Shown: positions 5,742-12,473 of the stretch, piece by piece
Layout of the letters: the number at the start of each line of letters is the position of its first letter
Numbering within the stretch: the stretch's first letter is position 1
Assembly (NCBI GenBank): GCA_964514665.1
Contig: CAZESH010000109.1
Span: 1-12,531 of the forward strand
Length of the DNA stretch: 12,531 nucleotides
Reading direction: 5' to 3'
DNA from: CAZESH01 sp964514665
Lineage (GTDB): Bacteria; Bacillota; Bacilli; Paenibacillales; KCTC-25726
Position numbers and translations under genes: made by a program
Notes under the pieces: model-generated
What the model saw: the letters and a program-made list of their open reading frames with translations, nothing else
Told to the model about the DNA's origin: nothing
Database searches by the model: none

Positions 5742-6194
5742 GTGTCGCAGTTTCGCAAAGAAGATCATGCCCATGATGAACATGCCATCGAATTGTTAAA
5801 ATCGTATCAAATACGGGTCACTCCCCAAAGGGTGGCTATCATGAAAACACTGCTTGAACTAGACCATCCCACAGCCGAACAGATTCATGGTCATATCGGC
5901 GAAGGATATTCAAATATGAGCTTTGCCACGGTATATAACACACTTCGCTCACTTAAGGAGGTCGGACTACTGCACGAAATTCACTGCGGAAACGGGTGCA
6001 CCCGATTCGAGGTTATGGATCAACTCCATTATCATCTGATATGCAAACAGTGCGGACGAATAGAAGACGTGTTTTTTAAAACGGACATTGATTTTTCTGC
6101 AGTCGCCAAGCTGAAAGGCTATGAATTTCAAGAACAAAACATTGAGATTTACGGTTTGTGCGCTTCCTGCAAGATCGGATCATCGGCTAATTAA
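5742..6194 (+). CDS. perR: Fur-family peroxide regulator, PerR-like
   Basis: A 150-residue regulator of the Fur family, divergent from katG and most likely its peroxide-sensing repressor. The N-terminal winged helix contains RVTPQRVAIM and the recognition-helix region NMSFATVYNTLRSL. Compared with B. subtilis PerR from memory, the regulatory metal site has His42 (H37), His96 and His98 (H91 and H93) and Asp109 (D104). The structural zinc site has Cys101, Cys104, Cys140 and Cys143. The residue at the D85 position is Glu90 (TRFEV instead of SRFD). Asp at the 104 position is the feature usually linked to PerR-type hydrogen peroxide sensing, so PerR is favoured over Fur. Two extra cysteines (82 and 86) and a His-rich N-terminus (EDHAHDEHA) are unusual. 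Start GTG at 5742 with GGAGGT 10 bases before it. Confidence 0.86.
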   Translation: MSQFRKEDHAHDEHAIELLKSYQIRVTPQRVAIMKTLLELDHPTAEQIHGHIGEGYSNMSFATVYNTLRSLKEVGLLHEIHCGNGCTRFEVMDQLHYHLICKQCGRIEDVFFKTDIDFSAVAKLKGYEFQEQNIEIYGLCASCKIGSSAN

Positions 6195-6250
6195 AAGGCT
6201 TGGAATAAAACTTTCTTATTTTGTAAAAAATTTCATTCTGGATTGACTGC

Positions 6251-6296
6251 ATAATCGGTAATAATTTTTTTTTTATTATAAACTAGTACCGATTAT
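6251..6296. repeat. 10-bp inverted repeat flanking an A/T tract
   Basis: ATAATCGGTA (6251-6260) and TACCGATTAT (6287-6296) are perfect complements separated by 26 bases that include a run of nine T. A second short complement (ATAAT 6261-6265 and ATTAT 6275-6279) is nested inside. It could be a paired operator, possibly for a Fur/Zur-type regulator, or a weak hairpin downstream of the perR-like gene. No gene with an identifiable start is directly attached. Confidence 0.5.
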
Positions 6297-6346
6297 AATA
6301 TATTTTGATGATTTCCAGAAAAAATTAGATGTAGTCTCACTAATAC

Positions 6347-6360
6347 AGAAAACGCTTACA
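6347..6360 (+). promoter_or_regulatory. Catabolite-responsive element (cre)-like site
   Basis: AGAAAACGCTTACA matches the CcpA cre consensus TGWAARCGYTWNCW at 13 of 14 positions, failing only at the first base. It lies about 40 bases before a truncated Fur-family frame, so any regulated gene may have been lost. It sits between CACTAAT (6338-6344) and ATTAGTG (6360-6366), an outer 7-bp inverted repeat. Confidence 0.5.
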
Positions 6361-6400
6361 TTAGTGCTGTCCAGATTAACAAGAGGGATTTTGATGCACT

Positions 6401-6547
6401 ATGGTCGTCACGTTGGAACAGGCTTTGGATATCATGAAGCGGAACGGATTGAAAATGTCGGTTCAAAGAAAAATGATTCTCGGGTATCTATACAGCCATA
6501 ATACCCATCCCACAGCGGAATCTGAGAATCGGGCATTCCGGTCTTGA
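6401..6547 (+). pseudogene. Truncated Fur-family regulator (N-terminal fragment)
   Basis: ATG 6401 opens a 48-codon frame ending at TGA 6545-6547. The first 40 residues look like the beginning of a Fur-family protein: LEQALDIMKRNGLKMSVQRK corresponds to the first helices and the conserved T/S-x-Q-R motif, followed by MILGYLYSHNTHPTAE, whose HPTAE is a hallmark of the family. The sequence then changes to SENRAFRS and stops, so the recognition helix, metal-binding residues and dimer domain are missing. It is not a duplicate of the adjacent perR-like gene (only the general family pattern is shared), so it is probably the stub of another Fur, Zur or PerR paralogue left after a deletion. AAGAGGGA lies upstream. 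The promoter of the next gene begins at its stop codon. Confidence 0.72.
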
Positions 6548-6570
6548 CTCGTATAAACAAATATTATAAA
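6544..6570 (+). promoter_or_regulatory. Putative promoter of the tetR gene
   Basis: TTGACT (6544-6549) and TATAAA (6565-6570), with a short 15-base spacer, lie immediately before the operator-like sequence at 6572-6589, the arrangement expected for an autoregulated repressor gene. Confidence 0.45.
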
Positions 6571-6571
6571 A

Positions 6572-6589
6572 TTAACACTGTTCAGTAAA
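6572..6589. promoter_or_regulatory. TetR operator-like site, copy 1 (before tetR)
   Basis: TTAACACTGTTCAGTAAA contains the perfect dyad ACTG-TT-CAGT. The same sequence in inverted orientation, with one mismatch in 18, occurs at 7264-7281 before the next gene. It sits just after the likely -10, so binding would block transcription. Confidence 0.7.
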
Positions 6590-6603
6590 AGCGGAGGGAT
6601 ATT

Positions 6604-7251
6604 GTGGAAAGCGAAGCGATCAGAGGCGATAAAATCAAAATGGCGAGCCGTCACCGGCGCGATAAAGCGAAGCAGGAGCTGCATCGTTTGATTCTTAAGG
6701 AAGCGGGCGAATTGTTCCTCGAACAGGGCTATGACCGTTTCTCCATGCGGCAGTTGGCCGAACGGATCGGCTACTCGGCAGCCACGCTTTATATATACTT
6801 CCGCGACAAGGACGACTTGCTTTTTACTGTTGTCGATGACGGTTTTATCCGTTTCAGAAAACGGCTGGCGGAAGCGGCGGCCGGCAGCGGGGATCCCTGG
6901 ATGCGGCTGGCTGAACTCAGCCGGGCGTATATCGAATTCGGTTTAAGCCATCCGGTGCATTATCAGCTGATGTTTATGTGGCGCAGCGATTTCCTCACAC
7001 AGCAGCGCAAAGGCGAGAATCAGCCGCGGCTTGAGGCTTTCCTCGTACTGCAGGAGGCTGTTCAGTCCGCCATGGACGCCGGAGTGATGCAATCCGGAGA
7101 TGTGGAGACATACAGCGATGCGTTGTGGGCGATGATGCACGGCATTGTCGCTTTGGCGATCGCCATCCCTTTGTTCGACGAAAAACGGATAGAAAAATTG
7201 GCCGAACTTGCGCGAGAAATGATTTTTAAAGCCTTTTACAGACAGCCCTGA
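6604..7251 (+). CDS. TetR/AcrR-family transcriptional regulator with WHG-type ligand domain
   Basis: A 215-residue DNA-binding repressor. The N-terminal TetR helix-turn-helix domain spans about residues 25-75, with AGELFLEQGYDRFSMRQLAE followed by IGYSAATLYIYFRDKDDLL, the typical recognition helix and Y-F-x-x-K-x-x-L end. The C-terminal domain contains LWAMMHGIVALA (about 177-188), which fits the W..HG signature of the TetR_C_33/WHG domain; its ligand is unknown. Start GTG at 6604 follows GGAGGG with 5 bases between; the ATG at 6641 would be too close to the HTH. Matching operator-like sequences before this gene and before the next one suggest that it represses itself and the membrane protein downstream. 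Confidence 0.9.
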   Translation: MESEAIRGDKIKMASRHRRDKAKQELHRLILKEAGELFLEQGYDRFSMRQLAERIGYSAATLYIYFRDKDDLLFTVVDDGFIRFRKRLAEAAAGSGDPWMRLAELSRAYIEFGLSHPVHYQLMFMWRSDFLTQQRKGENQPRLEAFLVLQEAVQSAMDAGVMQSGDVETYSDALWAMMHGIVALAIAIPLFDEKRIEKLAELAREMIFKAFYRQP

Positions 7252-7263
7252 TTTTATTTGAGG

Positions 7264-7281
7264 TTTACTGAACGGTGTTAA
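7264..7281. promoter_or_regulatory. TetR operator-like site, copy 2 (before the membrane protein gene)
   Basis: TTTACTGAACGGTGTTAA is the reverse complement of the site at 6572-6589 with one mismatch; adding two outer bases makes 19 of 20 matching. It lies in the 54-bp gap between tetR and the next gene, 25 bases before the start codon, where it could repress a second promoter. Confidence 0.7.
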
Positions 7282-7305
7282 TTAAAATAAAAGGGTGATG
7301 ATCGA

Positions 7306-7767
7306 ATGGCTCTGTTTCATTTTATGCTCCTTCTGCATATCGCGGCGGGAAGCGTCTGTCTGCTGACAGGGGGACTTGCCGCCTATGCAAGGAAACGCAA
7401 GGGAATGCATTCGACCGCCGGAGAGATTTATCATGCCGGCTATGTTGTCGTTTTCATTACGGCTGTGGTTATGGCGATGATGAAGTGGTCGGAAATCGCC
7501 TTTCTTTTCTACATCGCCCTGTTTTCCTACGGCCTGGCCCTTGCGGGGTATTTGGCGCGCAAAATGCGTTGGCGATCCTGGATGAATGCTCATATATCCG
7601 GTATGTTGGGCTCGTATATAGGGATTATTACGGCAGTTCTGGTCGTAAATGGCGCAAGCATACCTTTGCTCAATCAGCTGCCACCGATCTTGCTGTGGTT
7701 TCTCCCGACCATCATCGGTTCGCCGCTGATCGCCGCAGTCGGACGGCGGTTTGCAAAAGCCCGTTAA
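7306..7767 (+). CDS. Multi-pass membrane protein, DUF2306-like
   Basis: A 153-residue integral membrane protein with four to five predicted helices: about residues 4-26, 43-60, 64-84, 95-115 and 123-144. The pattern HIAAGSVCLLTGGLAAYARKRKGMHSTAG at about 11-39, with a His, a Gly pair and a K-x-x-x-H segment between the first helices, resembles DUF2306-type membrane proteins (several of unknown function). The assignment is from memory of that pattern and is not certain. Start ATG at 7306, preceded by AAAAGGGTG. It follows tetR by 54 bases and has a TetR operator-like site just upstream, so it is the likely regulatory target, perhaps a transport or stress-related membrane factor. The C-terminus ends in a basic RRFAKAR, which would be cytoplasmic by the positive-inside rule. 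Confidence 0.75.
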   Translation: MALFHFMLLLHIAAGSVCLLTGGLAAYARKRKGMHSTAGEIYHAGYVVVFITAVVMAMMKWSEIAFLFYIALFSYGLALAGYLARKMRWRSWMNAHISGMLGSYIGIITAVLVVNGASIPLLNQLPPILLWFLPTIIGSPLIAAVGRRFAKAR

Positions 7768-7800
7768 AGGAAGGCTTGGGGTTCGGGGAAAATTCTGTCT

Positions 7801-7837
7801 AAGAACTTCCCTTTATGTAAAGGCTTCGATGGTTCTT
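7801..7837. other. Nested inverted repeats between convergent genes
   Basis: AAGAAC (7801-7806) pairs with GTTCTT (7832-7837) outside a perfect CCTTTA-TG-TAAAGG dyad (7810-7823). It lies between the membrane-protein gene and the convergent MFS gene and might act in termination, but it lacks a T-run. The remaining bases 7838-7975 hold only a weak AGGGA/TCCCT pair (7894-7911) and no gene that I can support. Confidence 0.3.
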
Positions 7838-7975
7838 GGTCTGTCAGGTTTGGACTGGACACTGATGCATCCTCGCCGGAAAGCAGTCGGACTAGGGAAT
7901 GTAAAATCCCTCTCTGAAATTCATGGATACGAATCCAACGCCAAAACTGATCCATACCCCTGCATTCCCGCAAAT

Positions 7976-9385
7976 TCACCGGTTTGCCGACAGTCTTTCG
8001 GTTATTGCCCCCGTTTTTTTGGGGAAAAGGAGAATTGCGGTGTTGGCCAAAGCAATCAATGCGAACAGCAGGAATGCATCGTGAAAGGCTTGATTCAGTC
8101 CATAAGTGTATTTTTGTGTCGGCAGCGCATTTTGCAGGAAACGGAAGCTTAAGCCTCCTACGGCGATTCCGAAATTCATTCCCACCGTTCTGGACATATT
8201 AAGAATGCCTCCGGCAATTCCCAGACGCGATTTGTCGATGGCGCCCATTACTCCGCTGTTGTTGGGCGGTGTGAACAAACCCATACCGAGTCCCACGGTG
8301 AACAGGGCAATCATCAATAGCAGCCGGTGCAGGCCCGATCCGGAATCCGTGAAATACAGCAGCAGGCAGCCGAAAGCGGTGGCTGCCATCCCTATTATGG
8401 TCGGCAGTTTTGCTCCTGTCCGGTCGGCGATCCATCCGGAGAACGGTGTGATCAACGTCATTCCGAGGGGGATGAAGGTCAGCATCAAACCGGAGAAGAA
8501 GGTTGACCACAGAAATAAATGCTCCATCATATAAGGAGCGAGGAACAAAACGGCATACATCACGGTGAAAGAAAGCGCGCCTGTGAAATTGCCGGTTGAG
8601 AATGCTTTGTTATGGAATAAGGATAATTCCACGATCGGATACGCCGCTTTTCGTTCCGTGCGAACAAACAGCGTGATTCCCAGGATGGTCAGCAAGGACA
8701 ATCCCCACAGTATATAAGAGTGTTCGCTGAATTGTGTAGCCTGGTTCAACACATAGGTAAGCGAAATCAAGCTGAGAGCAAGCAGGAAGGCCCCAAGAAA
8801 ATCAAAGCTTTCCTTGATCGACTTCTTCTTGTCTCGAGGAAGGATGAGAAATGCCAGTATTGTGCCGAGGATGCCTATCGGCACGTTGACAAGAAAGAGC
8901 CAGCGCCAATTAAAGTAAGTCAATAATGCGCCTCCGATCGCGGGGCCGAAGGTGAGGCCGATCCCTTGGGCGCTGGCTTGTATGCCGATCGCCCTTCCCC
9001 GGCTTTTCTGCGGCGTCACCGCTGTGATGATCGAGACACTGTTGGCCTGCAGCATTGCCGCACCGACGGCTTGAAGAATGCGTGCGACAATCAGTACCGC
9101 AAAGGTAGGGGCGATTCCGCACAATAATGAACTGCCGGCAAATACGATAAAGCCGGAAGTGTACATCCAGCTTCTCCCCTTCATGTCGGCCAGTCTTCCA
9201 AACAGCACGATGGAGGATGCCAAAGTAAGCAAATAGACAAGACTGACCCATTCAATCCGGTCCATGCCGACATGGAATTCCGCTTGCAGCCGGGGCAGGG
9301 CGATATTTACGATGCTTGCGTCCAGAGCGGCCATGAATGCGCCGATGCAGACGGTGAAAACGACATGCCAGTGATTGAAACGCAT
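7976..9385 (-). CDS. MFS transporter, DHA2 (EmrB/QacA-type) drug:proton antiporter family
   Basis: A 469-residue inner-membrane exporter of the DHA2 family, expected to have 14 helices and to use the proton gradient. The first helix ends with MAALDASIVNIALPRL, the DHA2 version of the helix-1 motif with its conserved Asp. Motif A is GRLADMKGRSW between helices 2 and 3. The antiporter motif C region is GIGLTFGPAIGGALL in helix 5, followed by NWRWLFLVNVPIG, also characteristic. I chose ATG at 9385 because GAGGGGG lies just before it; an in-frame TTG 18 bases further upstream would be inside that sequence. Its start is 25 bases after the stop of the ROK regulator gene, so the two are an operon. 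Substrate unknown; a toxic compound, antibiotic or sugar-like metabolite are all possible. Confidence 0.9.
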   Translation of the reverse strand: MRFNHWHVVFTVCIGAFMAALDASIVNIALPRLQAEFHVGMDRIEWVSLVYLLTLASSIVLFGRLADMKGRSWMYTSGFIVFAGSSLLCGIAPTFAVLIVARILQAVGAAMLQANSVSIITAVTPQKSRGRAIGIQASAQGIGLTFGPAIGGALLTYFNWRWLFLVNVPIGILGTILAFLILPRDKKKSIKESFDFLGAFLLALSLISLTYVLNQATQFSEHSYILWGLSLLTILGITLFVRTERKAAYPIVELSLFHNKAFSTGNFTGALSFTVMYAVLFLAPYMMEHLFLWSTFFSGLMLTFIPLGMTLITPFSGWIADRTGAKLPTIIGMAATAFGCLLLYFTDSGSGLHRLLLMIALFTVGLGMGLFTPPNNSGVMGAIDKSRLGIAGGILNMSRTVGMNFGIAVGGLSFRFLQNALPTQKYTYGLNQAFHDAFLLFALIALANTAILLFPKKTGAITERLSANR

Positions 9386-9410
9386 CGGGATCCCCCTCAG
9401 CAAAAAATAC

Positions 9411-10616
9411 TTAATGAATGAGTGCGGACAGCAGCAGCGATGCCGCCCCGGTTACGCCGGCATCGTCGCCGAGCCGGCTTTTGATAAAGCGGGGCTGATA
9501 GTCGGGATAATAATAGGTTTTCTCCAGGGCGACCCTTTGGGACTCGGCAAAGACGATTGAGTTCGAAGAGATGATAGGTCCCCCTAATATCACGACATCG
9601 GGATGAAAGATGTTCAGCACATTGGACAAACCGATTCCCAAATGAACCCCTGCCTGAAGGAAAATTTCTTTTGCCAGGTCATCGCCTTTTTCCAAAGCGG
9701 CGGTCAAGTGATGAAAAGCGACTTCTTCGATATCATTCACCGCAGCTTGCAGCAGGCTGTTTCTTCCTTGCTTGAGCATGGATTTTGCCCGCATCTCCAA
9801 AGCGTAAGTGGAGACGTAGGATTCGATGCTGCCGTAATTTTGTCCGCTGATTCTAGGAGGCAGCCCGTCAAACTGAATGATCATTTGACCGATTGCCCCC
9901 TCCTTGTCGATCGCTCCATATACGATGCTGCCATTTGCCATGACGGCAGAACGCATGCCGGTTCCGATATGAATGTAGACTAGCTGCTGTTTGTCGCGAT
10001 TGGGGATGAACTGGGACTCTCCCAATAACGAGGTATGGGTTCCATTATCCAGGATTACGGGGAATGACAAGATATTTTCCAAAATGCTGCATATCGGTAC
10101 ATGGTTCCAACCCTGCGAGGGGAAGTTTACCGGGTTTAGGATAATTCCTTCCTTGCGATCCAGCGGGCCGACGGATCCGATTCCCATTCCTAAAACCCGC
10201 TCTTTGGCAAGCTGATGCTTTTCAAGCAGGGCAAGGACGGCGTTCTTTACTTTTTCCACCAGAACTTCCGGGGTCATCTGTTCATTCATCGGCCATTCGA
10301 TCGATTCCAGCCGCTTCAGGCCGACGTCGAAAAGCGCCAAGCGCGAAAACGTTCTTGTAATTTCCAAGCCGAATAAATGCCCCGCCTCGGCACGAATGCG
10401 GTACAAGATAGGCTTTCTCCCGCCGGTGGATTGGCCGAATCCGGTTTCCTCAATCAGCTGCGCGCTCACCAGGTCGTTCAAAATCCTTGTCAGTGTGGTA
10501 GAGCTGAGCTGCAGATTGGCATCCATGATCGCCTGCTTGGATACGGTTCCTTTAATCTGTATGAAGCGGTAAACGCGTTTCATTTTACGATCCGGCAGAA
10601 AAAATCGTGAGTTCAT
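9411..10616 (-). CDS. ROK-family transcriptional regulator with degenerate kinase motifs
   Basis: A 401-residue regulator with an N-terminal winged helix (about residues 10-75; KGTVSKQAIMDANLQLSSTT then GGRKPILYRI) and a C-terminal ROK/sugar-kinase-like domain (about 80-400). Phosphate-loop-type glycines are seen in GMGIGSVGPLD and IHIGTGMRSAV. The kinase active-site motif, usually N-D-x-N, reads DNGTHTSLLGE, so the catalytic Asp is Gly; the zinc motif (GH...CxCGxxGC) reads GAIGQM then LPPRISGQNYGSIESYVS, with no Cys and Gln for His. It is thus a sensor and not a kinase. Start choice: GAAGGAG precedes both a GTG at 10622 (5 bases) and this ATG (11 bases). It heads an operon with the MFS gene and presumably represses it until a ligand binds. 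Divergent from lgt. Confidence 0.85.
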   Translation of the reverse strand: MNSRFFLPDRKMKRVYRFIQIKGTVSKQAIMDANLQLSSTTLTRILNDLVSAQLIEETGFGQSTGGRKPILYRIRAEAGHLFGLEITRTFSRLALFDVGLKRLESIEWPMNEQMTPEVLVEKVKNAVLALLEKHQLAKERVLGMGIGSVGPLDRKEGIILNPVNFPSQGWNHVPICSILENILSFPVILDNGTHTSLLGESQFIPNRDKQQLVYIHIGTGMRSAVMANGSIVYGAIDKEGAIGQMIIQFDGLPPRISGQNYGSIESYVSTYALEMRAKSMLKQGRNSLLQAAVNDIEEVAFHHLTAALEKGDDLAKEIFLQAGVHLGIGLSNVLNIFHPDVVILGGPIISSNSIVFAESQRVALEKTYYYPDYQPRFIKSRLGDDAGVTGAASLLLSALIH

Positions 10617-10666
10617 AGCCACGCTCACTCCTTCGTCGTCTTTAACATTACATGAACGGCATCTTT

Positions 10667-10681
10667 ATTTCAATATGAAAT
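10667..10681. promoter_or_regulatory. Dyad in the ROK-lgt intergenic region, candidate ROK operator
   Basis: ATTTCAATATGAAAT has perfect 6-bp arms around a 3-base centre. It lies about 50 bases before the ROK start and also on the lgt side of the divergent region 10617-10809. A further ATTTCA occurs at 10693-10698. ROK repressors of the NagC/Mlc type bind AT-rich dyads of broadly this kind, but assignment to this protein is inference. Also visible in the gap are a TTGACG (10703-10708) and the extended -10-like TGTGATAAA (10712-10720). Confidence 0.4.
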
Positions 10682-10809
10682 TAAGATTGTTGATTTCAAT
10701 TGTTGACGCGCTGTGATAAACTGAAAACTGAAATATATATCGCTTGGTTTGAAAACCTTTATTCGAAAATGATTTTAAGATTAAGGCAGTCATAAGGAGG
10801 AATCGCATT

Positions 10810-11757
10810 TTGTTAAATCCTATCGCTTTTTCCTTGGGTCCGATCCATGTGCATTGGTACGGAATCATTATCGGAACGGGTGCGGTAATCGGTTTGCTGC
10901 TCGCCATCCAGGAAGGCAAACGCTTCGGCTTGAATCCTGATTTTTTCATGGACTTGCTGTTGATCGGGGCGCCTTCGGCCATTGTCGGAGCACGGATTTA
11001 TTATGTGGCTTTCGAATGGAATACCTACATGCAGCACCCTTCGGAAATTTATAAAATCTGGCACGGCGGGATCGCCATTTACGGAGCGCTGATTGCGGCG
11101 GTTCTGGTGGGGGTTATTTACACAAGGCGCAAAGGGTATGGTTTTTGGCGGATTGCCGATATTTGCGCACCGGGCCTGCTTTTCGGACAGATGCTCGGGC
11201 GCTGGGGAAATTTTATGAATCAGGAAGCACACGGCGGGGTGGTCAACGAAAGCTTTTTACGCGATACGCTGCATCTTCCGAATTTTATCGTCAATCAAAT
11301 GCTGATAGACGGTCAGTACTATCATCCGACTTTTTTGTATGAATCGATGTGGAGCTTGGTGGGCATCGGGGTTTTACTGTGGCTGAGAAGAAGAAAATTC
11401 ATGCGCGAAGGCGAGGTGTTCATGAGCTATTTGATCTGGTATTCCTTCGGAAGGTTTTACGTGGAGGGCGTTCGCACCGACAGCTTGGTGTTCGCCGGAC
11501 CGGATTGGCTGGCATCTTTCTTGAAGACGCTGTGGTGGCCCATGCATTCATTTGGCTGGGGAGCGATGGAAGCGGGGAAAAACATCCGCATATCGCAGCT
11601 TCTCGCGGTTGTATTCATTCTGGCCGCTGTGGCTTTCATCGTAATCCGCAGGAAAACGAAAGCCGATTTGCCGCATTATTCCGACCCGCTGGTTTCGACA
11701 AAAAAGCAGGAATCGGAAAGTACTCCCGCTGTTAATGAGAATCTTAATTCGCAATGA
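10810..11757 (+). CDS. lgt: Prolipoprotein diacylglyceryl transferase
   Basis: A 315-residue integral membrane enzyme that transfers diacylglycerol from phosphatidylglycerol to the lipobox cysteine of prolipoproteins, the first step of lipoprotein maturation. Diagnostic motifs: IHVHWYGIIIG at the N-terminus, WHGGIAIYGALIA with the essential His85, the family signature GRWGNFMNQEAHGG (about 130-143) and FGRFYVEGVRTDSL (about 213-226) with the conserved Glu and Arg. About seven membrane helices are visible. Start is TTG at 10810, with AAGGAGG 9 bases before it, so the unusual start is well supported. The C-terminal tail after the last helix (from about residue 280) is polar and longer than in many homologues. 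It is divergent from the ROK regulator and followed at 122 bases by ytaF; no terminator is evident between them, so cotranscription is possible. Confidence 0.97.
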   Translation: MLNPIAFSLGPIHVHWYGIIIGTGAVIGLLLAIQEGKRFGLNPDFFMDLLLIGAPSAIVGARIYYVAFEWNTYMQHPSEIYKIWHGGIAIYGALIAAVLVGVIYTRRKGYGFWRIADICAPGLLFGQMLGRWGNFMNQEAHGGVVNESFLRDTLHLPNFIVNQMLIDGQYYHPTFLYESMWSLVGIGVLLWLRRRKFMREGEVFMSYLIWYSFGRFYVEGVRTDSLVFAGPDWLASFLKTLWWPMHSFGWGAMEAGKNIRISQLLAVVFILAAVAFIVIRRKTKADLPHYSDPLVSTKKQESESTPAVNENLNSQ

Positions 11758-11879
11758 ACTGTGAGCATATCTTGTCGCCTGCCAAATAATCCCGCCGATT
11801 TGCTGCCATCAGGTCGATGAGCGGTCAACACTGACGTCTTCCCGCATATTCTGGTTAAAAAGAATGAAAGGGGAGGCCA

Positions 11880-12473
11880 ATGCATTGGTTGACCATCATC
11901 ATGATCGGAGTGGCGTCTAATCTCGATAATTTGGGCATTGGACTTTCTTATGGCATCAAATCAACCAAGATTCTCTTTCGTTATAATCTTATGATTGCGC
12001 TGATTTCCCTGCTGGCTGCGATGTTGTCTCTCTCGGTGGGAAGCACGGCAGCCCACTATGTGCCGCTGCATGATGCCAATTTCGGCGGAGGCTTGTTGAT
12101 TTGTTTCATCGGTTTGTGGACCGTACTTACAAACGGGCAGTGGACCTCAAAGGAAGAGGAAAAGGAAAATGTTGCATACAGCGGGAAGTCGGTCAACATC
12201 GCTGACGCCGGCGACGCGGTTATGACATTTAAGGAAGCTTTCTTATTAGGAATAGGTTTGGCCTTGAACGGGATGGCGATCGGTTTGGGGGCCGGAGCAA
12301 GCGGAGTTTCTCCATGGCTTGCCGCGGTTTCGATCGGCGTTTTTTCCTTGATATCGGTAGATATCGGCGTTAGATCGGGCAAAAAGATTTCTTCCATTTG
12401 GATCGGCCGTTTTTCGAATTTGATTGCGGGACTGCTCCTTATCGTGATTGGATTTTATGAAATATGGAATTGA
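11880..12473 (+). CDS. ytaF: Sporulation membrane protein YtaF / MntP-related membrane protein
   Basis: A 197-residue membrane protein of the YtaF type, related to the MntP manganese-exporter family. It has two repeats of three helices separated by a polar loop (about residues 82-118). The repeats carry matching motifs: ASNLDNLGIGLSYGIK near the N-terminus, with the conserved Asp, and GIGLALNGMAIGLGAGASG in the second half; a further Asp is in ISVDIGVRSGKK. YtaF is known as a sporulation-associated protein in Bacillus, but its transport substrate is not established. Start ATG at 11880 follows GAAAGGGGAGG. It lies after lgt in the same orientation with a gene-free gap of 122 bases in which I see no hairpin or clear promoter. 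The 58 bases after its stop hold no recognisable feature. Confidence 0.88.
   Translation: MHWLTIIMIGVASNLDNLGIGLSYGIKSTKILFRYNLMIALISLLAAMLSLSVGSTAAHYVPLHDANFGGGLLICFIGLWTVLTNGQWTSKEEEKENVAYSGKSVNIADAGDAVMTFKEAFLLGIGLALNGMAIGLGAGASGVSPWLAAVSIGVFSLISVDIGVRSGKKISSIWIGRFSNLIAGLLLIVIGFYEIWN

Noticed and set aside
6572..7281. The 18-bp inverted copies around tetR as terminal inverted repeats of an insertion element
   Set aside because: No transposase is inside and no target duplication flanks them; their positions just before two start codons fit operators better.
7764..7979. Minus-strand frame of 71 codons after the MFS gene, considered as a transposase remnant
   Set aside because: No transposase motif, start signal or terminal repeat could be identified.
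7751..8152. Open frame of 133 codons spanning the convergent gap and the MFS 3' end
   Set aside because: No ribosome binding site, overlap with both neighbours and no family pattern.
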